DNA of 55,055 bases, taken from IMG/VR virus record IMGVR_UViG_3300027857_000022, positions 1 through 55,055 of that record. One strand, given 5' to 3'. The notes below the pieces were generated by a model that was given only the letters and a program-made list of their open reading frames with translations, searched no databases and was not told the origin of the DNA. Origin of the DNA: a virus. Made by a program: the position numbers and the translations under genes. Of this stretch, positions 1-7,993 are shown piece by piece. Every line of letters begins with the position of its first letter. Position 1 is the first letter of the stretch.

Positions 1-32
1 CGCTCACAGGTCAGGGGGATCCACTCGAGCAT
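1..32 (-). CDS. 5' part of junction-spanning zinc-finger gene
   Basis: This is the N-terminal coding piece of the gene listed at 54668-55055, seen only if the molecule is circular. The ATG at 30-32 follows AAAGGAG at a 7-base spacing. Reading leftward through base 1 into base 55055 gives MLEWIPLTCERCGR, which creates a Cys-x2-Cys pair split by the sequence ends. It overlaps the 3' end of the 4-243 gene by 29 bases in another frame, an overlap similar in size to others in this operon. Confidence 0.75.
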   Translation of the reverse strand, partial: MLEWIPLTCE

Positions 33-243
33 TGGCTCGCTCCTTTCCCGCTGTTAGGCAGTCGACCCATCTGTCTAAAATCTGCTGCTGCCGACTCCCA
101 TTATACGATGGCTGCGGGCATTCCCGGTGCCAGGCCTTCTTGAATACCGGATCGTAGAAGATTCCACTACCGACTTCGATCCGATAGCCACACCTGGGAC
201 ACGTGCCTGCGAATTTCGCGTACATGAGATACGCACCTGGCAT
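4..243 (-). CDS. small zinc-finger-like protein
   Basis: This 79-residue protein of unknown role is the last leftward gene before base 1. It has a Cys-x2-Cys pair (CPRC) near residue 13, followed by a conserved-looking AWHREC stretch (His-x2-Cys), the pattern of a small treble-clef or PARP-type zinc knuckle. The frame is open upstream to 327, but the ATG at 243 has AGAAAGGA seven bases before it while the upstream ATG has no ribosome site, so the shorter start is preferred. It probably binds nucleic acid; this is not proven. Confidence 0.6.
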   Translation of the reverse strand: MPGAYLMYAKFAGTCPRCGYRIEVGSGIFYDPVFKKAWHRECPQPSYNGSRQQQILDRWVDCLTAGKERANARVDPPDL

Positions 244-370
244 CAAACGATCCTTTCTATTGTTGAGCTTTACACTCAAGTATTGCTCACTGAGAGCCAC
301 TATTTTTGCGAAATATGGACGAGACATCCCAATCTATCAATTTGTTGAGTCATAGCCCTTCTCGTCCATT

Positions 371-808
371 TTAGCGCGATTCTGAGGCATCCTTACGCAG
401 CTGCGTCCTGTGGAACAAACTGACGGCCACCTCGCATCGCGGTCTCTCTCGATCCACGAGCTTGCGTGTGTATTTCTCCACGATCAGATTATCATTCAAT
501 CCGATGCAATCGAATATCGCATCTATCACCGCTTTCTCACCTCCATCGATATCGCGACGCCAGAGCGTTGGAAAGTAGAAATCAATCGTGATTGAGAGTG
601 GTATTTTGCCTTTGGCTTTCTGGATATGATAGATCGTCATCCAGTCGAAGTTGCCCTTTTGCATATAAAGCTTGGCATGTGCCTCTTGCTTGAATGATCT
701 CAGTTCATCTGACCCGTAGAACCTGCCCCTACCAGATTTATAGCTGGCATTGATCCCTGGTGGCAAGGGCAGTGTCACACGGAGTACCTCACCAATCATT
801 GTCTGCAT
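371..808 (-). CDS. rusA: RusA-family Holliday junction resolvase
   Basis: A 145-residue RusA-type endonuclease, which cuts four-way DNA junctions formed in phage recombination and replication. The N-terminal LPLPPGINASYK matches the family's opening strand and loop. The catalytic block runs RRDIDGGEKAVIDAIFD then GLNDN, supplying Asp86, Asp88 and Asp106, the same spacing as the three active-site aspartates of the E. coli enzyme. Length is close to the family norm of about 120-140. GAAAGGATG lies before the ATG, and the start overlaps the preceding gene by 20 bases. It sits downstream of DnaB in the replication operon, as in many phages. Confidence 0.92.
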   Translation of the reverse strand: MQTMIGEVLRVTLPLPPGINASYKSGRGRFYGSDELRSFKQEAHAKLYMQKGNFDWMTIYHIQKAKGKIPLSITIDFYFPTLWRRDIDGGEKAVIDAIFDCIGLNDNLIVEKYTRKLVDRERPRCEVAVSLFHRTQLRKDASESR

Positions 809-1031
809 CTTCTCTCATCCTTTCCTCGTATTGTACGACACACGGACAGCACCATATCTTGAGTCTTTCATGCCATACAAACTTCTCGACACTTCTCAGG
901 CACGTAATGCGTTCGCAGTAGCCGTGCTTGCCGCAGTAGAGCGTGCCTGACGGGCTCTTGAGCGTGGCATCCTTGCCACACGTGATACACGGTCCCAGTG
1001 ATGGCACGGCAAACAATTGCTCTTGGATCAT
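789..1031 (-). CDS. small zinc-ribbon protein
   Basis: An 80-residue Cys-rich protein with CITCGKDAT near residue 15, then YCGKHGYCERITC and a late CCPC. At least four Cys-x2-Cys-like pairs suggest two small zinc sites. The sequence between them (basic and aromatic) resembles zinc-ribbon proteins carried by phage replication operons; no enzymatic motif is visible. GAGAGG precedes the ATG. It lies between dnaB and rusA with a 20-base overlap into rusA, so the three are co-translated. The function is unknown; a nucleic-acid accessory role is a guess. Confidence 0.7.
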   Translation of the reverse strand: MIQEQLFAVPSLGPCITCGKDATLKSPSGTLYCGKHGYCERITCLRSVEKFVWHERLKIWCCPCVVQYEERMREDADNDW

Positions 1032-1033
1032 TG

Positions 1034-2392
1034 TTAGTCCTCTCTTCCTTGGGTTAATTTCTGTTCAAGATTGTAAAACGCTGTAAGCTCTGAGTTGAAG
1101 TACAGCTGTACAGGCTCGCTGGTTGTCGGGCCGTTGCGATGCTTAGCAATCGAGATCTCTGCAATATTGCGCCGCTCAGCAGGAAGCTCGTCAAGCTTGC
1201 CAGCCCGAGCTGCATAATATTCCTCTCGATAGACAAACATTACGATATCCGCATCCTCTTCTATGGCACCGCTATCGCGTAAATCTGCCAGTTGTGGATG
1301 CTTGTCAGGTCGGTCCTCTACTTTCCTGGAAAGCTGAGCAAGAGAAAGCACAGGTACGTTAAATTCACGCGCCATGTTCTTGAGGCCCTTGCTGATCTTG
1401 TTGACCTCCTGCACACGATTCTCAGTCGGCTCGTCGGGAGCAACTAAGCCCAGGTAGTCAACAATCACTAAATCCATCTGACCATACTGTCTAGTCAGAC
1501 GGCGCATCTGGCTTCGCATGGAAGAAAGCGGATTGCCTGCGACATCGTTGATGTAGAGCGGTAGACTTGCAAGCCTACCCGCCGTCTCAATCACCTTGTC
1601 CCATTGCTCATCGGAGAGCCATCCCGACTTTAAGAGATGGAGTGGAATACCAGCAGCAATGGACATCATACGATCATTCAGCTGCGGGCGGTTCATTTCA
1701 AGCGTGAAGATAGCAACGCTTGAACCATGCATTGCCGCATTGTAGGCCATTGTAAAGGCCAGAGCACTCTTTCCCATCGAAGGCCGACCTGCCAGGATGA
1801 CCAAGTCCGACTTCTGCCAACCGCTGGTCATCAAATCCAGATCAGTAAAGCCCGATGCAACCCCCGTGAACGTGCCACGATTGGCATGCAGATGCCCCAG
1901 ATGCACAAGGTACTCGGCCATGGAGTCCGCCATGGTCACAAAGTCCCCTGAGACCGAGCCGCGCTCAACTGCTGTCAGCATGCTCGCAGCTTTCTCTAGC
2001 ATCTGGCTATCTTGTTCATAGGCCAGGGCTGCTACTTCACCAGCATAATGGATAAGCCTGCGGGCTGTAGCAGTTCTCCCCACGATGTCGGCATAGTACT
2101 CAACATTGCCACTGGTCGGCACACAGTTGGTGAGTCCCGTAATATAGCTGGCTCCATCAGCCTCACCCAGCTTGCCACGCCGCTCCAAATCATCACAGAG
2201 CGTCATGTAATCCGCAGGAGTCCCCGCTGCACTCAACTGGACGATCGCCTCGTAGATCACGCGGTGTGCATTTCGGTAAAAGTCGGATGCCTGAAGGAGA
2301 TCACTTACCAAGTCGTAGGCCTCTGGATCAATGATGAGGCTGCCTAAAACCCCCATCTCAGCATCGATATTGTGTGGAAGCAATTTCTCCAT
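1034..2392 (-). CDS. dnaB: replicative DNA helicase DnaB
   Basis: A 452-residue hexameric 5'-3' fork helicase. The N-terminal domain (residues 1-110, starting LLPHNIDAEMGVLGSLI) is the DnaB collar. A linker follows, then the RecA-like motor with Walker A AGRPSMGKS (201-209), Walker B LVIVDYLG (308-315), the SLAQLSRKVEDRPDK block, LRDSGAIEEDADIV, and the KHRNGPT arginine-finger region near the C terminus. It is full length. Its ATG overlaps the initiator's stop (TGATG), so initiator and helicase are translationally coupled. Carrying its own DnaB means the phage needs host primase and polymerase but not the host helicase. Confidence 0.97.
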   Translation of the reverse strand: MEKLLPHNIDAEMGVLGSLIIDPEAYDLVSDLLQASDFYRNAHRVIYEAIVQLSAAGTPADYMTLCDDLERRGKLGEADGASYITGLTNCVPTSGNVEYYADIVGRTATARRLIHYAGEVAALAYEQDSQMLEKAASMLTAVERGSVSGDFVTMADSMAEYLVHLGHLHANRGTFTGVASGFTDLDLMTSGWQKSDLVILAGRPSMGKSALAFTMAYNAAMHGSSVAIFTLEMNRPQLNDRMMSIAAGIPLHLLKSGWLSDEQWDKVIETAGRLASLPLYINDVAGNPLSSMRSQMRRLTRQYGQMDLVIVDYLGLVAPDEPTENRVQEVNKISKGLKNMAREFNVPVLSLAQLSRKVEDRPDKHPQLADLRDSGAIEEDADIVMFVYREEYYAARAGKLDELPAERRNIAEISIAKHRNGPTTSEPVQLYFNSELTAFYNLEQKLTQGRED

Positions 2393-3465
2393 CAGTTCAC
2401 CCCCTGGCTCATGAACTGTGCCCCAAGTGCTCGCATTTTGGCAAGTGGATCAATAATCGTACTTTGCTTCTTTGGCTCTTTAAGCTTCTCAGCACGCCGT
2501 CGGGCTTGCTGCCACCCATTGAGATATTTTGCATTGGCAAGGTTGCCTGGACTGACCGTTTTGTCCTTAAGGTTAGAGTCGCTGCTAATCTGCTTGTCAG
2601 TAAAGTCGTAGAGGCTCTTGAAGTCCTCAAAGCTATGGACATGCTCAGAGAGCATCCCCCAGTGCTCTTTGTTGGTGAGGTTGACCTTAACGGCAAGGCC
2701 AAGCTCACGCCACCACTGATGCATTTGCTTCTCTTGCTCGTTATAGATGGCTAATGGGTCCAGTTTATCCGTATTCCTGGTCTGTGGTGGCTTGCTCGCT
2801 TGCTTTTCCACAGTGGTGGATAACTCGGAGGAGATTGTGGACAAATGTTCGACACTGGATTCAGAGGTTTCGCCGTTTGAAACGGAAGTACTCGAAGAGC
2901 TAGAAAGAGAGTGAGTGGATGAGGGAGCGAATGAATCCGATTTTTCCGAATCGGGAGCCATTCTTTCTTTCTTTCTAAAGTGTTTTTCTAAAGTGTCTTT
3001 CTCTGATCGAGGGGTAGATTTTGTACCTCCGAGGGGTAGATTGTACCCCTCTGATGGGTAGTTTCTACCGGGGGTAGTTTCTACCGGGGGGTACAATCTA
3101 CCCCCGTCTTCTACCATCTTAAGCGCATATGATTTTTTCGTTCTTGCTTGATCACTGGTGTCAACTTCACAAATGAGATAGCCGTGATCGACCGCTGCTT
3201 TAATGCCATCTTTCACACTGCGATCGCTCTTTAGCCCAGTGCCTTTGTCCATTCTAGTCCCATCAGCTCGTTTTCTCCCATGCATGAATTCATCAACAGA
3301 GATAGTTTTGGGAATACCGTATTCGTGATATCCCCAGGTGTGTCGCAAAACATATTGGACTACTTTCAATTCGGAGAGGTTGTTAATGCCCGCACAAATA
3401 TCAATCCACTCGTTGGGCATGTGGAAAAAGTTTTTAGTTGGGGGAGTAAATCCTTCAAACATCAT
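2392..3465 (-). CDS. lambda-O-like replication initiator
   Basis: This 357-residue protein is read as the origin-binding initiator that recruits DnaB. Residues about 10-115 form a winged-helix-type domain (NEWIDICAGINNLSELKVVQYVLRHTWG...DEFMHGRKRADGTRMDKGTGL). A low-complexity Ser/Thr-rich linker follows, then a C-terminal domain with WWRELGLAV and NAKYLNGWQQARRRAEK. The linker DNA holds the iteron array at 3009-3105, the arrangement known from lambda O. Start: the upstream ATG at 3513 lacks a ribosome site; the ATG at 3465 follows AAAGGATGG. The N-terminal domain is homologous to the 127-residue protein at 11185-11568. Exact family membership was not tested. Confidence 0.85.
   Translation of the reverse strand: MMFEGFTPPTKNFFHMPNEWIDICAGINNLSELKVVQYVLRHTWGYHEYGIPKTISVDEFMHGRKRADGTRMDKGTGLKSDRSVKDGIKAAVDHGYLICEVDTSDQARTKKSYALKMVEDGGRLYPPVETTPGRNYPSEGYNLPLGGTKSTPRSEKDTLEKHFRKKERMAPDSEKSDSFAPSSTHSLSSSSSTSVSNGETSESSVEHLSTISSELSTTVEKQASKPPQTRNTDKLDPLAIYNEQEKQMHQWWRELGLAVKVNLTNKEHWGMLSEHVHSFEDFKSLYDFTDKQISSDSNLKDKTVSPGNLANAKYLNGWQQARRRAEKLKEPKKQSTIIDPLAKMRALGAQFMSQGVN
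3009..3105. repeat. iteron array inside initiator gene, candidate origin
   Basis: Five imperfect palindromic units built on GGGGTAGA-TTNTACCCC lie at about 3009-3030, 3031-3052, 3053-3070, 3071-3085 and 3086-3105. Spacing is two units of 22 bp, then units of about 16 bp. On the coding strand the array is followed by GATCAGAGAAAG and a purine-rich run (repeated AGAAAG and ACTTTAGAAA), a likely unwinding element. Position in the middle of the initiator gene, palindromic units and a flanking easily melted tract all match lambdoid origins. Confidence 0.8.
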
Positions 3466-3643
3466 GGATACACCATCCTTTCGTGTACCCGCGATTTGCA
3501 TAGCCGTTGACATTTCTTGGTCAAGGATGCTATGCTACAAATGTGCAGGGTACACCCAGGGTTGTCTCTTCTAAGTTTTCCAGGCTCGAGAGGCAACCTG
3601 ACTGCCAAATTTTCAATTGTTTGCCACCAAGGGGTGGCTTTAT

Positions 3644-3841
3644 TTATTTCTGGTCTTCTTTTGCTTTGGTATTCTTTACAAGGTAATCCTCTATCGCCTC
3701 CGGTCTTACCCTCCAGCGACCTCCAACCTTGACGGCTTCCAATGTCCCATTGTCGATGAACTTCTGGACTGTACGCCGTTTGATCCTGAGCATACTGGCG
3801 ACCTCGTCCAGTGTAAGCAATGCCTCTGCCATAACGATCAT
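3644..3841 (-). CDS. excisionase-like HTH DNA-binding protein
   Basis: A 65-residue MerR/excisionase-type winged helix (HTH_17). LLTLDEVASMLRIKRRTVQKFIDNGTLEAVKVGGRWRVRPEAIEDYL is nearly the whole protein. An upstream in-frame ATG exists at 3904, but the ATG at 3841 follows GGAAAGGAG at eight bases and lies downstream of a good promoter, so it is preferred. It sits directly before the initiator gene, so it may set replication gene expression. With no integrase in the genome, a true excisionase role is unlikely. A GCCACC/GGTGGC hairpin (3623-3638) follows its stop. Confidence 0.85.
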   Translation of the reverse strand: MIVMAEALLTLDEVASMLRIKRRTVQKFIDNGTLEAVKVGGRWRVRPEAIEDYLVKNTKAKEDQK

Positions 3842-3873
3842 GTCTTTCTCTCCTTTCCTCATAGTCTGATGTA

Positions 3874-3901
3874 AGTATAGCACAAAGATGTGAAAGCACA
3901 A
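3874..3901 (-). promoter_or_regulatory. promoter for HTH/initiator/dnaB genes
   Basis: Leftward promoter with -35 TTGTGC (3896-3901), a 16-base spacer and -10 TATACT (3874-3879) preceded by TG, an extended -10. It lies in the short gap after the HNH gene's stop, about 33 bases before the HTH gene start, and could drive replication genes independently of the 8.0 kb promoter. Confidence 0.6.
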
Positions 3902-3936
3902 CATCTTTTCGCGTGATACCCATAAAATTCATAAAC

Positions 3937-4317
3937 TCACTCATATCGTTTACGCTGCCTTTTCTTCTCTTTCTTGAACTTCAACGGTAGCTCTAGTTGT
4001 CCAGCTTGTAGCTTTTTATCGCGTTCTTTGCGATAGTGAGTACTTCTCGCTTTTCTGGCATGCTCAAACACGTCGTGCTCTAGGTGACAGACTTGACAGA
4101 GGATGATAAGCTTAGCTCTAGCATTTTGGGGGTCATGGTTGACGTGAGCAGCAATTGCCATGACTTTGTAGGGACGCCCGTGCTTGCTTATCCTGATTTC
4201 CCCCTGCTTGGCTCCGCATTTCTGGCAAGCATAGCCAGCCCGCTTTTTGTGCCAGCGGGCTCGTCGTGCAAAATTGGGATGATAGTGGCTCTTATCCCAT
4301 CGCTGCCATCCACTCAT
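3937..4317 (-). CDS. HNH-type endonuclease-like protein
   Basis: A 126-residue basic protein with an HNH treble-clef signature: CQKCG near residue 31, AAHVNHDPQNARAKLIILCQVCHLEHD at about 56-81, giving the His...Asn...His arrangement plus two Cys-x2-Cys zinc pairs. The C-terminal 40 residues are Lys/Arg-rich. Its ATG overlaps the previous stop (ATGA) and GGAGGTTG precedes it. It is probably a DNA nicking or cutting enzyme, either a free-standing homing-type nuclease or a replication accessory. It is not next to the terminase, which argues against a packaging role. Confidence 0.8.
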   Translation of the reverse strand: MSGWQRWDKSHYHPNFARRARWHKKRAGYACQKCGAKQGEIRISKHGRPYKVMAIAAHVNHDPQNARAKLIILCQVCHLEHDVFEHARKARSTHYRKERDKKLQAGQLELPLKFKKEKKRQRKRYE

Positions 4318-5534
4318 CCAACAACCTCCGCATCTACAATGTCAGTGCCGTTGTAGGAGAAGGGAACTGCGTCTACAGAGCTATCTATGAACGGATCGGC
4401 TTGGTTGTTACGCATCTGTCCTAGAGCTGAGAGGGCTCGCTCTAGGATCTCGACACATTGCGCTTGTCTTGCCCAGTCGTCACCTTCTAGGGACTCCTGA
4501 TCAATGAGAGAGGGCATTTCAGAGACGAACTTTGCTATAGCTACATGGAGGTCTGATGTGTCCTTACGCCACTTTTGACGGATACGAGCACGCCCTACAG
4601 AGGCTTGGGTCTCAGCAGACATCAGGCGTGCCTCTTCAGAGAGCCGCTTGTTGGTTTCGGCTATCTTTGCATTGTAGCTACGGATCTCTTCAAGACTCTT
4701 CTCTTTTGCGTCTACCAGCGTCTTGTAGGTTGCAAGTTGAGTCTGAAGCTCTCTCATTTTGTCTTGAGCTTCCTGTGGAATAGTCCCTTTTGTGGTGTCA
4801 AGTTCTGCCTGTAATTCGTCTATCTTGCCTTGCATCTCTGCTATGTTGTTCTTGACCGACTCAGGTAAAACTTCCTTTTCAATCTCCCTGATCTCGATTT
4901 GAGGGGCTGTGATAGCTTCTAGCTTCTTGATCTTTGCGTCAAACTGCTCTTTCAGGGTTTCAAATTCTGTCTGGAAGGATGCTTCTTTCAGGGTAAGTTG
5001 CTGCTGTGCCGCTCTAGCGTCTGCTTTGGCTTTAATTGCATCTGCTTTAGCTTTAGCTTCTGATATCCTTGCCTCTTTCTCTGCTTTCTTAGCCTCTGTA
5101 ATATCTCTGACTGTAGGACGTATGTCACCTGCAATTACTTGATCAACAATCTCATCAGACGCAGAGGTTAATTCTTGAATAACTCTGGGAGAAAAAGTCG
5201 ACACATGTCGACTTTTTTCGTTTCCAAATCTATTGAATGCTTTCATTGCATAAAACGCGCTTGACCTCTCCAATCCAACTTTTTTTAACCATCCTTCAAA
5301 CTTGCCGTGCAATCCTGCATTTGCTTTTATTAGTCTATCTTGTACTAATAAGAGTCTTTCTCCAGACTCCATAATTTCATTAGCAGCTCTTTTCCAGCTA
5401 GCCCGTATTTCATACTCCTTTTCCATGACAAATTCACGATCTTCAGGGTCAAGGACCTCATAGCGAAATTCGTCAACCTCTTGCTCTTGTGGCAGCTCGT
5501 TATCAAATAGGGTCAAGTTCATCTCGTTATTCAT
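4314..5534 (-). CDS. DUF3102-like coiled-coil protein
   Basis: A 406-residue protein. Residues about 35-115 (IRASWKRAANEIMESGERLLLVQDRLIK...FEGWLKKVGLERSSAFYAMKAFNRF) match the pattern of DUF3102 proteins found on phages and plasmids. Residues about 145-300 form a long Ala/Glu/Lys-rich coiled coil, and the rest is acidic. No catalytic motif is visible. The ATG follows AGAGAGG, the stop of the upstream gene overlaps its start, and its own stop overlaps the HNH start, so the genes are tightly coupled. It is probably a DNA-binding partition or regulation-type protein; the role is not known. Confidence 0.65.
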   Translation of the reverse strand: MNNEMNLTLFDNELPQEQEVDEFRYEVLDPEDREFVMEKEYEIRASWKRAANEIMESGERLLLVQDRLIKANAGLHGKFEGWLKKVGLERSSAFYAMKAFNRFGNEKSRHVSTFSPRVIQELTSASDEIVDQVIAGDIRPTVRDITEAKKAEKEARISEAKAKADAIKAKADARAAQQQLTLKEASFQTEFETLKEQFDAKIKKLEAITAPQIEIREIEKEVLPESVKNNIAEMQGKIDELQAELDTTKGTIPQEAQDKMRELQTQLATYKTLVDAKEKSLEEIRSYNAKIAETNKRLSEEARLMSAETQASVGRARIRQKWRKDTSDLHVAIAKFVSEMPSLIDQESLEGDDWARQAQCVEILERALSALGQMRNNQADPFIDSSVDAVPFSYNGTDIVDAEVVG

Positions 5535-6507
5535 TAGTAGCCTCTCTCAATTTCTTCTGGACTTCTTCTCGTTTGATCAATTCATTGCGTATGAACTGTT
5601 GTGCTTCTCTTGAGGAATCATGGAACATTTCAACAACAGGGGCTTGTAGCTGTTGCACAATGCGAATATCCTTTTTCGCGATATCCGCATATTTACCAGC
5701 AAGATTGGCCACGCCTGTTCTGAACTTCAAGAGCTTTTCCATGAGTGCAAGTTTTCTCTCAGGGTCGAGATCCATGCTCTTAATTTGTACGAGAATATCT
5801 TCAGTGTCTATGGCCTCAAGTTCTGCCATAGCAATTGCTCTTGCTTGGGCTCCGATGCCAAGTTCATTGTGTGCATGATGAGTTGTTCTAATGTTGTTAG
5901 CGGGTGCCTCCCAATGGGCTCGCAGCATCGTAAAAGACGCTCTCGTTTCTGGCAGGAAGGCACGTCGTCCTTGGGGAAAGAAATGATTGACTTGTCCATC
6001 TAGGGTTATCAGCTCACAGACAAGATCGAACCATGCAAGTTGCTCATTGGTTACAAGCGACCACTTTGCAGGCTTGCCGTTCTTATCCGTTTTTGCGCGA
6101 AACCATGCACTGAGTACGTTGGTGATTTCTTCTGTATGAGGATAAAAGCGATAATTATTCAGCTTATCTACAATAAACGGATTAAGCTGCAAAAATCCTC
6201 TATCCTCAAATTGCTTCTTTCTTTCCTTGCCAGGGTCCTGCTTTTCGACAACAGACCACATACCAGCCATGCCACGGGCCGTAATGGGTATCTCTTCCTC
6301 TTCCTCTACTCTATGTCCACCAACGATGACTTTCTTCATATGCTTTACCATGATCGATGCAGGTTGCCTTAGCTTCACAAGTCTTTCTTCAATGGAAGTA
6401 GGAAAGAGTACATCAAGAGCCTTTAACTGTAACTTAAACTCTTTCTCCCTCCAGTCCTCAATAACATCGTTTGCTATGCTGGGAAGGTAGGATGCTAGAT
6501 CTAACAT
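5527..6507 (-). CDS. hypothetical protein, early operon
   Basis: A 326-residue soluble, charged, mostly helical protein that I do not recognise. It has an Asp/Glu-rich turn (VEEEEEIPI) near residue 67, an aromatic middle segment (PFIVDKLNNYRFYPHTEEI, then AWFDLVCELITL) and a helical C terminus rich in Lys and Gln. It has no P-loop, zinc or HTH signature. AGAAAGG precedes the ATG, and its stop overlaps the next gene. Size and position between regulatory and replication genes suggest an early DNA-metabolism or host-takeover factor, which is only inference. Confidence 0.6.
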   Translation of the reverse strand: MLDLASYLPSIANDVIEDWREKEFKLQLKALDVLFPTSIEERLVKLRQPASIMVKHMKKVIVGGHRVEEEEEIPITARGMAGMWSVVEKQDPGKERKKQFEDRGFLQLNPFIVDKLNNYRFYPHTEEITNVLSAWFRAKTDKNGKPAKWSLVTNEQLAWFDLVCELITLDGQVNHFFPQGRRAFLPETRASFTMLRAHWEAPANNIRTTHHAHNELGIGAQARAIAMAELEAIDTEDILVQIKSMDLDPERKLALMEKLLKFRTGVANLAGKYADIAKKDIRIVQQLQAPVVEMFHDSSREAQQFIRNELIKREEVQKKLREATNE

Positions 6508-6519
6508 GTTTAAACCTTT

Positions 6520-6726
6520 CTATGCACTTTGTGCACTGATAATACTCCGTCGTAGCGCATCCGATGGCCGACAAACGATGTCGTGATAGTAGAAGTCCAT
6601 CGCGGCGCAGTCGTCGCAAATGACGATTCGTTCGTCGGGAACGTCGGGATTCTCGTAGTGTGCAAGGTCGTCGCGACCTCCGCAATCGATGCACACATTC
6701 GTCTCGTGGTCGAAGATGTAGTTCAT
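6520..6726 (-). CDS. small zinc-ribbon protein
   Basis: A 68-residue acidic protein with CIDCGGRDD and ICDDCAAMD, two Cys-x2-Cys pairs about 23 residues apart, a classic four-Cys zinc ribbon. The preferred ATG at 6726 follows AAGGAGCAACGGCT; an upstream in-frame ATG at 6756 lacks a site. Two other frames are also open here but lack the Cys pattern and start signals. Its role is unknown; small zinc ribbons are common in phage early operons. Confidence 0.65.
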   Translation of the reverse strand: MNYIFDHETNVCIDCGGRDDLAHYENPDVPDERIVICDDCAAMDFYYHDIVCRPSDALRRSIISAQSA

Positions 6727-6768
6727 AGCCGTTGCTCCTTGCTCAGTCGTACGCAATATGCGTACACC

Positions 6769-6999
6769 TCATAGATCTTCCCATGTATGGATCGTGACAA
6801 CTGCATCTTGTGTCTGATCTAGCCACTTCAAGCCAAAGGACTGACCACAAGCACAAGAAAAGACATGATGTGCACTAATTGTGTAAAATGACCGATAAGG
6901 TTCAAATACGGGCATTCGACATTTCGGGCAGACGAGCCAGATGCTATGCGCGTGGATCGTCCACGACTCAATAGGTGTGCCGTGCTCAAGGTCACTCAT
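6769..6999 (-). CDS. small zinc-ribbon protein
   Basis: A 76-residue protein with VCPKCRMPVFEPYRSFY and, about 25 residues later, FSCACGQSFGLKW, a four-Cys zinc ribbon similar in layout to a rubredoxin-type knuckle. The start at 6999 follows GGGAGCAACAGCC; the frame is open further upstream, but that segment is the reverse of the neighbouring gene. It overlaps the upstream gene's stop by four bases. The function is unknown; it is the second of three Cys-ribbon proteins in this operon. Confidence 0.6.
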   Translation of the reverse strand: MSDLEHGTPIESWTIHAHSIWLVCPKCRMPVFEPYRSFYTISAHHVFSCACGQSFGLKWLDQTQDAVVTIHTWEDL

Positions 7000-7322
7000 G
7001 GCTGTTGCTCCCGTAAGAATGCTTCCATCGCGTCGAGATGCTTTCTTGCATTTTCCACGATGGCTTGCACGTTTTCTCTGTGCATCGTGCCATCCATGTC
7101 GACGCTGTCCTTGAGCTGCCATTCAGCATGACCTACCATGGCACGGGCATTGTCGACAATGTGCTGGAAGTGCCAAAGAAGCCCGTGGTGGCTAATGCGT
7201 GTGTGGATGAGCTTTTTCATTTTTCTCTCCTGTCGCAGCTGATGCACGAGTATGAATGCAATGCGCAGTGGTAGTGGCAGTAGCGCAAAAAATATGATAA
7301 GCACGTCAAAAAAGAGATTCAT
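6996..7322 (-). CDS. small membrane-anchored helical protein
   Basis: A 108-residue protein with a hydrophobic N-terminal segment (LFFDVLIIFFALLPLPLRIAFILVH, residues 3-27), then basic residues (QLRQERKMKK) that would face the cytoplasm, then a soluble helical tail ending in DAMEAFLREQQP. The ATG overlaps the upstream stop (ATGA), arguing for the long form. A second ATG at 7220 has a strong AGGAGA site and would give a soluble 74-residue form, so two products from one frame are possible. The function is unknown. Confidence 0.55.
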   Translation of the reverse strand: MNLFFDVLIIFFALLPLPLRIAFILVHQLRQERKMKKLIHTRISHHGLLWHFQHIVDNARAMVGHAEWQLKDSVDMDGTMHRENVQAIVENARKHLDAMEAFLREQQP

Positions 7323-7732
7323 GCGCTTACAACCTCAAAGCTGCTCTCCACGAACTCTGCACTGAAGCATTTGAATAGATCCTCAGTGGCGAGCGAGAGC
7401 ATGTCGCCCCAAGGCAAGGCGTCTTCTTTAGCCTCTTGCCAGTACTCATACTCATCACCATGTAGCGCATCAATAGCTGGCTCAAAGAGGTGATGACTGT
7501 TTGTATTAACACGTGGGAGAAATTCATCAACAAATGACTCATGGACTTCAAGTGCATTTGTGCATGCATTCACCATCATGTGCAGGAGCATCTCCTTGTC
7601 AGCTGTGAGAAAGCTCAACAGAAGCGCAAGATCGTACTTGGCCTGATCATTGTGTATTGGCGCATCGTTGCACGTGACATCAAAGTCGAAGCTTATGCGG
7701 ATACGCTGCTTGAGCAACTCTTGTCCTATCAT
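7319..7732 (-). CDS. hypothetical acidic protein
   Basis: A 137-residue acidic protein with no family I recognise. It has helical segments (YDLALLLSFLTADKEMLLHMMVNACTNAL) and several aromatic and acidic clusters (GDEYEYWQEAKEDALPWGDM). It is coupled to both neighbours by four-base ATGA overlaps, so it is made together with the LuxR-type regulator upstream. Its high acidity would suit a DNA-mimic or an anti-host protein, but nothing in the sequence shows that. Confidence 0.5.
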   Translation of the reverse strand: MIGQELLKQRIRISFDFDVTCNDAPIHNDQAKYDLALLLSFLTADKEMLLHMMVNACTNALEVHESFVDEFLPRVNTNSHHLFEPAIDALHGDEYEYWQEAKEDALPWGDMLSLATEDLFKCFSAEFVESSFEVVSA

Positions 7733-7950
7733 GCAGATATTTCCTTCCTGCCATAGCCGTGCTCAATTGCATACTTGATGAGCAGCTCTTTCTTGTGCTG
7801 CCCTGTCTTGCGCATAAGCTTATAGGTATAGTCGTATACAGTGGAAATGCTAATGCGAAGTTTGCTGCCTATATCTTTGTAGGTGTGAAGTTCTGCAAGT
7901 AGACAGAGAACTTGCTGTTCTCTTGGTGTAATGGGACTTTTACGTCTCAT
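7729..7950 (-). CDS. LuxR-type HTH regulator
   Basis: A 73-residue protein that is essentially one GerE/LuxR helix-turn-helix. ITPREQQVLCLLAELHTYKDIGSKLRISISTVYDYTYKLMRKTGQHKKELL contains the family's TxRExxVL start and the SxxTVxxYxxxLxxK recognition helix region. It lacks any receiver or ligand domain. It is the first gene of the leftward operon, 44 bases from the -10 box, and AGGGGG precedes the ATG. The single-domain size and position suggest an autoregulator or early-gene activator. Confidence 0.85.
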   Translation of the reverse strand: MRRKSPITPREQQVLCLLAELHTYKDIGSKLRISISTVYDYTYKLMRKTGQHKKELLIKYAIEHGYGRKEISA

Positions 7951-7993
7951 AAGAGGACCCCCTTCTCCCCAAAAATGCGAAGTAATACCAGCA

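Noticed and set aside
3644-3841. Excisionase function for this HTH protein
   Set aside because: The fold fits, but no integrase or attachment site is present, so only DNA binding is claimed.
3462-3944. Minus-strand 160-codon frame overlapping the HTH gene and initiator start
   Set aside because: It lacks a ribosome site, covers a promoter and a clear HTH gene in another frame, and has no recognisable domain.
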